Source: Dryomyza anilis
Taxonomy: Eukaryota; Arthropoda; Insecta; Diptera; Dryomyzidae
Direction: 5' to 3'
NCBI GenBank assembly: GCA_951804985.1
Contig: OX638130.1
Coordinates: forward strand, 97,771,700 to 97,835,699
Length of the DNA: 64,000 nucleotides
The position numbers were made by a program, and so were the translations under genes. The notes under the pieces are model-generated. The model saw only the letters and a list, made by a program, of their open reading frames with translations, was not told the origin of the DNA and made no database searches. Shown piece after piece: positions 1 through 10,900 of this stretch. Each line of letters opens with the position of its first letter. The first letter of the stretch is position 1.

Positions 1-1600
1 ATATACTTTCATAGCAAAATTAATAAAAAATGTAGTCAAAGTAAAAAAAAATAAAAAAAATAGATATTCTTAAGGAAATCACTAACAGTATTTAAAGCAC
101 AGATAATAAAAATAATTCGCCTGCAAAGCTTCACTATATTTCTTTCTAAAATGGTTTAAATAATTAAAATTGGTTAAAAAACTGACCCAAGAAACATTTC
201 TACGAAGCTCCGGCACAAACAGAATCACAATTCCGTCATTGCCGGCACGTTAACGGAACATTGAGCAAGTATCCGTCCAAGCAGGTACTTAAACGGAACG
301 ATAACGTGCCGATAAATCGCACGACTCTGTTTGTATGCCGGCATTTTCTGTATTTCGAAAATAATACGTTTGAACTCCGTTTTGACGGTACCGTTTTCGT
401 GCCGGTGGAGACGGATTACACCGTTTTCTTCCCGTTAATACTCCGTCTCGCCGGTACCGATTTTCTTCCGTTGTAGCCTGAGTGTTTGAAACATTAAATC
501 AAAAATCATTTAATATTGTGAAGCAGGGGTCAGAGAGCCGACATGCAGCAGGACATTGAAAGAGAAGTAGCATAAATACTGTTAACATTTTCTTAATATA
601 TATTGTCTTCCTCATTGTAGACTTGCAAAGGACACTGTGGATTATTAATGGTGGAACAAAGCCATGAATCATGGAAGCAGAAATCAATGTCTTCAATACA
701 AAGGTAGGTATCAATTAACAGTTGCATCTATTTTGGTATCATGATTTTCTGCCGCAGCCTTATCTGCGGTTCACAAACTGTTTTTTGGATGCCGAAAATG
801 TGATGATTAAGAATTCGCACAACATAAGCGTAGCCATTGATAAGCCACATGGCGAGGTGGTGCCCAACATCAAGGTTACCCATTGAGATCGCGAAATATT
901 TGAATCTATTGTTGCAGAAAAGACGAGCTGGCTCACAATTCAATGGACATTATGAGATTAAGAGTCTCAGGTGGTCAGCCGATCATCCCGGTTAGTGTAA
1001 TGGAAATTGCTACTTTGTAAAACATCTTAATTTAATAATTAACTTAATATTATAATGAAATTTGTTCATATTTAATTATTAAAATAATCAATTAAAAATA
1101 ACATATAAAATATAATTTACTTGTTTTAATTTACAAATATTTTATTTTTTCCACTCAGTTTACAGCACGTTTATGTATTCCTCTCTGTTTTCTTAAAAAA
1201 TACGGTACGATAATGACACATTTTCGGTGCGTTTCAATCGTACTATAAACATTTGTGCTCAGTTTAAAGTACGATACAATGGCACATTTTCGGCACGTCA
1301 TAACGGATTTTCATCTGATTCGAATACGTTTTCGTTGTTCCTTAAAACCCGCTCTCCAATACGTTTCCGAAATATGATTCCGTTTTGCTGTACCGATAAC
1401 GGAACATAAGCGGAACGAATTGTTTCTTGGGGAGTAAGGCGTTCATAAGCCCATAAAACCCACCCGAAAACGTTTTTTTCGGAATAACTCCGAATTTTGA
1501 GGGTGTTTCCGAAAATTTTAAGACTGATTTGTGATGTACACAACAAGGCCTATAACTTTCACTAGGTAATTTTTCAAGTAAATTTTCACTGTATCACCGT
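1..1600 (-). repeat. End of a long-inverted-repeat element, interrupted by a CCCAAG element
   Basis: Bases 1-185 and 1432-1600 together match, in inverted orientation and without interruption, the stretch at about 42545-42905. They are therefore two halves of one repeat split by the element at 186-1431. The outer end near 1590 reads like the termini seen near 42548 and 44475 (ACACGGTGATACAGTG on the other strand). No coding capacity is visible. The window start truncates this copy. Confidence 0.7.
186..1431. mobile_element. Non-autonomous DNA element E1, CCCAAG termini, 2-bp target duplication
   Basis: The left end reads CCCAAGAAACATTTC. The right end, read inward on the other strand, is CCCAAGAAACAATTC. 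It is flanked by GA on both sides (184-185 and 1432-1433). The related repeat at about 42.7 kb has the same flanks with a single GA and no insert, so it is an empty site that fixes both borders. The interior at 190-480 and 1140-1420 is crowded with ACGGAAC, CCGTTTT and GCCGG motifs in both orientations. The longest open frames are about 70-80 codons and resemble nothing I know. No transposase is seen, so it is presumably mobilised in trans. Confidence 0.75.
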
Positions 1601-1695
1601 GTAATTGTTAAGTTATACAAAATATCGAAAAAATGAAATTGAAAATTAAATTAAATTCAAATCGCAATATTTGTATAAAAATAATGTAATTTTTA

Positions 1696-4600
1696 TTATT
1701 TAGATAACACTGAACGCTTCCTTTTATTGGTTCCATTGGTTTTAGCTTTTTTCTCCTTGCTTTTCTTAGTCTCCGCCGCAGGAACTTCGGCTTGTGTGTG
1801 TGTTGCTTGATGTCGCAGCATAACCTTAGGTTGCACAAAACCCAGACCACATACATTGCACTTATGCGGTAAGTCCTGCACATGTCGCACTTCGTGTTCC
1901 TTCAGATGTGTGCGTGTTATACAACGATGTGAACAATATTTACAAACATAACGACGCAGACTAAGATCATGGCTCTTCCGATGTGAGTAAAGACCATCGG
2001 GCGATGAAAAACGCATATCACATTGCTCGCATGCAAAGGGTTTTTCACCGGTGTGCAGTCGTTCGTGATTAACTTTGGATTTGAGTGTGGCAAAACTGCG
2101 CGAACATATTGCACAAGCATGCAGTCGAATGCGATCGTGGACCGCGCGAATGTGTCGCATTATTGCATTTTTATGTCTAAAAACCTTCGGACAACGTGGA
2201 CACTTGTATGTGGGCGTATTTGGATTATGCGTTTGCATGTGAGTATTTAATTCGGTACGTGTTACTTTGGCCACACCACAAATTTTACAAACATGCTTTC
2301 GGTTGGGATCATGTCGTTTCAAATGCTTGAGAAAATATTGTCTATTTCCGAATTTGCTGTTGCATATCTGACAAATGTGCTCGGCATCGGCTGGCGTCAT
2401 GCTATTTATCTGCTTCACATGCAAAGTCAACATTTTTTGGAGAGGAATGTCCAGGCCGTTCGTTGAGACAGCTATAATCGAAATAATTGTTTTATTATGT
2501 GGTTTAAAAATGTGTTTATTGTATAGCTAAGTGAAAATAGTGATCTGTAGCCTGCGCTGCAAAAAAAAACAATCACTTTTTAGTAAAAACTAACTATATT
2601 TCCAGCGTCGACTATTTTGTTTTGTCCAATGTGAAAAATATATTAAAATAATGGAAAATCAATTTTAAGCATTTCCAACCGTTATGTGGCATCAATAAAA
2701 TTGTGCGGTTTAAATGGATAAATTCCGGCGTCTCAAAGCCAGCCTTGATGTCACTTGACATCTCTGCTAAATCCATAGCATTACGTAGAATATCGGGAAT
2801 GTCACGAATATCTAAAATTTGTCCAATATTGTTTGTTTGCCACGCTACGTTCTCTGCATTATAATAACTTTTGAATGGTTCATACACAGCGAAATCCAAC
2901 GGCTGCATGCATTGGCTGCAATGCGGTGGGAAAACTAGCAGCGTTACACTTTTTTCTAATGCCATATTCTATTGAGATGTACAATGTGTGACTGTTTAAT
3001 AACCGCAAAATGTGTGAATTGTTTCGATGAATTACTATGACGTATAAAATGTTTTAAGAATTTTAGAAAATTGCACTGCTTCAAACAGCCAATTTAATCT
3101 GCACGTTCAACCGCATCAACAGCTGTATTTTCCAGTTATTCTGCGTGCATGCTTTCACGGGGAAACAACTGAAATGACACTAATCGCCGGATGCGTTTAC
3201 TGCCAGAGCCATGGTGGTAGTCATTGTGATGCGTTGTTGTGCTGCAATTTAATAACATCATCTTGCCACACCTAGTTGGAACTGTGGAGAAACCGTTTGC
3301 ATTGATTTTCCAAACGGCTCGAATGAGGTTTTGTTAAGCACTTTTTCCAAGTTCTTAAAGAATTGATCCACATTGTTATCCGTGCAAGGTGGCGGAAGTG
3401 AAAGATTCTTATGACGCAACATTAATGTTTCATATCATCGTCAGCCTGTCATATATAATTCGTCCCAATTGGTAGGCGATTTCTCTGACCGCTTTTATGG
3501 TTATTCCATAGTAATAATTGGTCATCATTGGCGCCTGCAAAGTCGGGTAAAACGTTGTCCAGATTTGAGATGTACCGTGATAGGGTAAGCGTAGGTATAT
3601 TGTACGGAACAGTTACTTCCCTTATTGGTTTTTTTTATTAATTTTTATTTCGTTTACTGCATTTAATAATGCGTCATAAACTCTCAAAGTGTCTCTTTTA
3701 TTTCATCTTCTTTTTTTGATTATTCGCCCGTGTTACAATTATCAGTTGGAATCAATATGGAAAAAATGCCCAATGACGCTGTTAGGTTCTGGCCAAATCC
3801 CAATGGAACCAATTTGCCCAAAAAAAAAGTTCCAGTGACGCACTTGTCTGTGAATCTATGCCCATTGGAACAGATGCACATAAAATTCCAATGACGTACT
3901 TGAATGTAATTTGTGTCCATTTGAACAGATGACCCAAACAATTCCAATGACGTATCAGGATGTGAATCTGTGTACATTGAAACAATTCAATTCATACATT
4001 TTCATACATTTCTAAGCAATAAGTTGAATTGAGTATTTATAATTAATTTTTTTTTAATTTGAAATACTTTTCTCAATGTATTTTAAAACAAATGTGAATT
4101 TAAATAAAATTTCAAATATATTTATATATTTTTTTTTTTGGAGGTGAATTACTTTGCTTCAATTCTAATTGTTGAGAAAAACAAATTTTGAAATAGAATT
4201 TGTTTTGCTCAATTCTCAATTACTAAATCCCGTCCCTGTAAATAACCCAATGGGAAATATTCCGACCTAGTTCGAACGGTAACCAATGTTTTCTTCAATA
4301 CATGCTCTACAAATTTCGTATTAGATCATTAATAAGCCGGCCTCAGCAATCCGAAGGTAGCGCGCTGGACTTGCATTCTGAATGTCTCGGGTTTGAATCC
4401 CGGCTTGGGTGATATTAACCACAAAATTGTATGGAATAGATTTCACAGTACAATGGATCAGTCTGAGTGCTGTGGATCTTAGTAGATATTCCAAAAAAAA
4501 AACGAGTTGGGAAAGTTAGGTCATATGGGTAAACTCGGTCACATGGGGCGGATTTTTATAGTCGGTCGGGCCCGACTATGGAATACCCTACACCTTTGGT

Positions 4601-4959
4601 GGGGATATTAACCCTCAGAATATTATTCATATATCAGAAATTTACGTCTTATATCCCCATAAATTAAAAAAATTATATAAAGTATAAAAAACTAAAAAAA
4701 AAAATTGAAAAATGTAATTGGGCGGACCACGCCTAAATTTAAAATTTTGAAAGGCTAATATTTCATAGATTTGATTTTAATAATTTACGGATCAAATTTC
4801 CACTATGAAAACCCGGGAAATAATGAAAAAAAAAAGTGGGCGGATCACGCCCATTTCAAACTCAGTTCCTACTTTTGGCTAAAATATATTGAGACGAAAT
4901 TTCATCGCATTCTGATCAGTATTTCTCAAGTTATTCTGTATTCGGACAGCAAGACAGCA

Positions 4960-4992
<33 letters not shown>

Positions 4993-7900
4993 GACATGGC
5001 TAAACGGACTCGGGTAGTGATGCTGATCAAGAATATATATACTTTTCCATACCGGACACGCCTCCTAAGGGGCGTTACAATATATGCACAAAGTTAATAT
5101 ACCCTGTACCTCATAGGTGTAGGGTATAAAAAAAAGATCATTTATAATGTAGCAGTAATTTACAAACATGACTAGTTCCATGTTCCACTTACGAAGTAAT
5201 CTATAAACTAATCTACCCTCCCTTACCCACTGATTACTAAATAATCTGGAAATGGAACAGATACTTGTTACTTTTTTGTATTTATCTGATGTCAATTGAT
5301 TTTTAAATTATAAAAAGACATATATTCAAAAAATTAAACGAATTTAAAAGCTATTGAAATGTACGCGCTTATATTAATTATTTATTTATGATAAAAATGG
5401 AAAGAAATCATTCAAAATACATTTTTGGTGGGTATTATGTTGATTATTGTTGAATTTGTCTTACATATTGCTGTTTTTCAATTTAGATTCTGTGGCAATT
5501 GCAATTGTTCTTCATTATCGAAAAGCGAAAACATGCAGATGTCTTGTCATTGTATTACATGTTATTATATTTGTTTGCATATTATTTTAATATACTGTTA
5601 TTTATGCGTAACAGTTACCCATTATAACTTCGCAAGAAGTACTTTAGATATGAAACCGCCCCTCATTATTACTGCGTACAAAGTAATACAAAAAGTAATA
5701 CAAAAATCATTACTACTGCGTATAAAGTAATGTAAATATGGAACCACCCCTCATTACCATTGCGTACAAAGTAATGTGTAAAGCGACCAATCTTCATTAC
5801 AATTGCGTGAAAAGTAATGCTAAAATGGAAGCACCCCTTCCCGAGCAACAATTTACTAGGCAGCTTAAATACTGCTAAGTTTCTGGTAGGATTTTGAAGA
5901 GTATATACTCGCCAGTAAAAACTGGTAGGTTACTGGTAGGGATTTGAAGAGTAATCCCTACCAGTAAAACATTTCAAAAACTGGCCAAAAACTGGTCTCC
6001 CACCAGTACAACTGGTCAAAAACTTGTCGGATACTGGTAGGGATTTGAAGAGTAGATCCCTGCCAGTAAAACTAGTCAATACTGGTGAGTTACTTGTAAG
6101 GGTGACGTGCACTCACTGCTAATAAATATTGAATATGAAGTATGAAGCAACATTTTTTTGTATGTCTTATGTGACAAAAGAAAAGATCAAACAAAACAAT
6201 TTAAATCTCTTGTGTGAGTTGCTGCAAAATCTTCTAAGGTTCATTTTTTCTTTTTTTTTGCAATCTTAAAACATGTTTTTTGCAGCAGATCATCGAAGTG
6301 GAGATGTCGGAAATCACCAAGTCCTGTACTATTGGTCTGTTATTGAGCTTTGTAAATTAAAAAAATAAAATTTATTTTTGACATTATTTTATTTACTTTT
6401 TACATGTCGAGTTTCTTGATAGTTTTTGGCCAGTTTCTTGCAAGTTTTTGGCCAGTTTTTGGCAAGTTTTTGGCCAGTTCTTGTCCAGTTACTGGCTAGT
6501 TTACCGCCCAGAAACCGAAGAGTTTTACTGGCTAGTTTCTGGTAGAAAAGTGCGTGACATCGCTTACCAGTAACTGGTAGGGTTCTAACCAGTTTTTGAC
6601 AAGTTTTTGACCAGTTGTTGGCCAGTTTTTGACCAGTATTTGACCAGTTACTGGCTAGTTTACCGCCCAGACACCGAAGAGTTTTACTGGCTAGTTTCTG
6701 GTACGAAAGTGCGTGACATCGCTTGCGAGTAACTGGTAAGTTTACTTGCCAGAAACTAGACAAGTGAATAGTTATACTGGCTAGATACTGGTAGGAAACT
6801 GGTAGGAATTGTTACTTGGGTTGTGTATGTTTGGTTACGAAATAATGATGTATGGTTGACCCCATATTACGATACTTCTAAATCGTGATCTATTTAGAAT
6901 GTCTGTGTAAAAGTAAACAGAATTCAGTATTGAGATTCCGACGCATTACGATTCGATAATAATTAGGCAGTATTCGACTACGTAATGATGCTTTTTAATA
7001 TTGGGAAATAACCCTAATTCGAATTTATATGGGATTTAAAGCAAACTGTGTCAGTGTTGTATATAATTTTTGAAATTTGCAAAATCTTAAGATTTTGTCG
7101 GTATAGGGTTAAGTAGATCAAAATTGTGGAGGGAGCTGTTTCTTACCCTCAATATTACTCATAAGGAGTATATATATATTAGACATCTGCACAAATGTCC
7201 TTGAAGTTCCCTCTGCTAAGTAGTGCACTCTACAGTATAGAGTGCATTTGGCAATGACAATCAAGACATCCAAAACATTCAAGGTTTTGAAAAACAAAAC
7301 CAAGTGACTATACTGCCAATGAACATGCAACGAATACAGTGAGTGCAGCGAGTGATCGCAACTATTAACGAGTGAGAAGACGAACATTAAAAACAACAAT
7401 AACGGCTAAATCATGTATCTCCCGACGACAACGAATTCTATTGAACATAGCTTTAATACCGAGTGATACAAATTGTCTGTTTATGAATAACGACAACGTT
7501 TACTTTACGTTGGCAGCGCAACTAAATTCTGATTATGTACAGATCGTTCACACGAACGAACCTGTCAATACCGACGATAGGGTTTGGGCAGGCAAACGTC
7601 TAAAGATTATATTGAACATAATTGCACTTTTCTCGGAAGCTCTTGGAAGCCTCATATTAAGAGGTCCCCCTCCTTGTTTTCAGCATTCCTCGAATTCACA
7701 ATTTGCGCACTTTTCCGCGCGATATCCGCGCACTTGTATAACACAGTCACTCTTTTATAACACACGTCAATAATAAAGTTAGCATTTTGCTTTGTAATGA
7801 GCTTTTGACAAATCAAATTATTTTAAATCAAATTATTTTTACACGAAACGCAACGTAGGAGATACCTGATGCGGATTTTAGACGTAGGGGACTGAAAACG

Positions 7901-10900
7901 AAACGAACGTTCTACGGGAGATACATGATCTGGCTGTTAGGCATGGTTTCCATACTATCTTTCGTCATCACTATTTCGCCGTCGAAAGATATTGTTTTCA
8001 GAATGCATAAAAATACATATTTCAATTGTATGTGTTGGTGAGATTGGTCGACCGAGCGTGGTAACTCTAATACAACCTACATCTTTAAAACGCAATAATT
8101 ATGTTATGGATCTCAATTTTTAACGGAGATGGAAATGTGAAAGACCTTCGAAGTACTGTTCATATAAAAACGTAAAAATTGCCTCGAAGAATAATTATCC
8201 GGTGAAGAATTCGTGTATAATTTTTGAGAATTATCCCTGGAAAAATTATCTCTGGAAAAGAATTATCAACAAAAGAATAGTCCGGGGTAGAATTTACCAG
8301 GGATGGAATGGACTTTGGGAACAAACATTTTTGAACAGATATTTTTGTTTACTACATTTATAACTCGAATAAAAACGGAACCCCACACGAACCTCTGGAA
8401 CAACCTAATCTTAATGAACAAAAGGAAGTCAATACAGACTTTTTACAAAAATGGATATATCGAAAAAAGCGTTCTATGTCGATTGCCATGAACGGTCGTA
8501 TGAAACCAAGCAAAAACTATTGACATGTCCCCACAAACTAAGCCCATACTAAGTACGGCCGGTTTGCAGGGGTTAGATCAATTGTTGACTGAAATCTTGC
8601 AACTTATTCTGAATTGAATAAGAGGTGGGTATATGACGGTCGGTTTCATTTATTATAGTTCTGAATAGTTCAAGTGGTGGCCCTACTTGTTCTGTAGTTC
8701 AGCAAAAATATAGAAAAATCGCAAAAAATGAAAACTTCACGGAAATCACGCTGAATCACGCTCACATGCTCATCTCTAATGGAAAACATATATTGTTGTT
8801 GTTGTCGGTATTTTTGTGTTTATAAAAAAAATGCAACACATTGTTTAAAAAAATGTAAAAAAAAATCATGTACGACAAAAACAACGTATTGGTCGAGAAG
8901 CAATATATCGAACATTTTTTAATTGTATAGTGAAGAAATGTTCTATATATAAAAAACTTAATATAAAATATTATATGATTTTCTTATACCTTTTGAATTT
9001 CATCATGATTAGGTGGACACTGTTCAATCCCGGATGATTGTGTACAAATGGAACCTATTGTGTGAGGTAGGTAAGGCTTAGGGGTTGCCAAAACTGTCAC
9101 TATCATTTTAAGATCGATCCATTTAATTTTTTTTTTTTAAATGGATCATTTTTCGAGAAAAAATAATGAACTGACCCAGTTCAGAAATAACTTTCTACTG
9201 CTTAATAGATACTAAATACATGTTTTCAATACTATGATCTTCTATATATATAAAAGAACTAGTCCTGATTGACTGACTGACTGATCGATCAACGGCCAGT
9301 CCAAACTCCTAGACCTAGGAACAAGAAATGACAGGCTGTTCATCTCCCAACGTATGCGCGCACTAATGCGGGATTTTTTAAAATTCGCCCCCTAAGGTAC
9401 AAAAATGGGCGCGACTAGCTTGAACTTTTAATTGCAAATATCTGTGTACTTAAGATAGCCACAATGATAAATATTGTGATTGTTTATCATTTTCCTAAAT
9501 ATGGTCCGAATTGGACTACGAGGCGTGGCACCTCCCATATATCCAAAACAATAAAAGTGCTATAACTTCTGACATACTAAGAGTAGAGTTATGAAAATCG
9601 AATCAAATGTTCATATTTAAAATAGTCACGTAGAATGTGGGTGGGATTGGACAAAGGGCGTGGCACGTGAGCGGGAAAATGGCGACATAGGCATGCACTA
9701 AAACGGGCAAAAGGTCTGTAATTTAAAAAGATATAATTTTGCATTTACAAAAACTCAGCACGGGCAACGCTGTGCACGGGTACAGCAAGTTAGTATTAAA
9801 TGGATACGATTAACATTTTGGATTATACTTGTTACTTTTGACATCACAACAGAAGTATCGAATTATAATGTTGATATCCAAGTCCTATTTTGAATTTTGA
9901 AATTTGTTGATGCAGAATTTAGTTTGTTAGATTTTACGTGTCGGACAATTTATTACCAAACACTCATTATTTTTTCATTATATCTCAAATAATCTGTGGT
10001 ATTTACCAAAAATGTATTAAAAAAAAATGTTAATAATTTATTCCTAATATACATGGAACCCGTATTTTTTAGAACTGTAATTTATCATGAAACAAAATAA
10101 TGATGACACAGCCTACGGACTGCCCGAATTTATAAACCAATTCACCAAATACGTGTATCATCGTTGTAGAGGCAAAACTTACAAAAAGCAATTCATAAAT
10201 ATATATTTAGTATAACCAAGATTCTCAAAACCTTTGAATAGTCCAATATCATGTGTTCAGGGAACCGTAACATAAACTGATATTCATGAAAAAACATTTA
10301 TCGTTTTATAAAAATCAGTAAAAATCGATATCTAACGAGTTGGGAAAGTTAGGTCACATGGGTAAGTTCGGTCACATGGGGCGGATTTTTATAGTCGGTC
10401 GGGCCCGACTATGGAATACCCTACACCTTTGGTGGGGATATTAACCCTCAGAATATTATTCATATATCAGAAATGATATATATAATGTATAAAAAACTAA
10501 AAAAAAAAAATTGAAAAATGTAATTGGGCGGACCACGCCTATATTTAAAATTTTGAAAGGCTAATATTTCATAGATTTGATTTTAATAATTTACGAATCA
10601 AATTTCCACTATGAAAACCCGGGAAATAATGAAAAAAAAAGTGGGCGGATCACGCCCATTTTTTGACCACATATTTTTAGGTGAATTCTAACAATATGTT
10701 TTAAATTTTATAACTATACCTTGAATACTTTTCGAGTTATTAGTTCCCAAAGAGTTATATAAAAGTGACTTGTATGGGAGGTGGGCGTGTCCGTTGACCG
10801 ATTTGGCTCATTTTCAAACTCAGTTCCTACTTATTGAGACGAAATTTCATCGCATTCTGATCAGTATTTCTCAAGTTATTCTGTATTCGGACAGCAAGAC

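Noticed and set aside
3720..3985. Two overlapping minus-strand frames of 67-85 codons
   Set aside because: They are by-products of the 60-65-bp tandem repeat in all frames.
6389..6763. 124-codon minus-strand frame with repeating peptides
   Set aside because: It lies wholly inside the E2 motif array, and its periodicity follows the 159-bp DNA repeat.
7372..7773. 133-codon plus-strand frame
   Set aside because: No recognisable domain, no splice context and no retroelement hallmarks nearby; not enough to call a gene.
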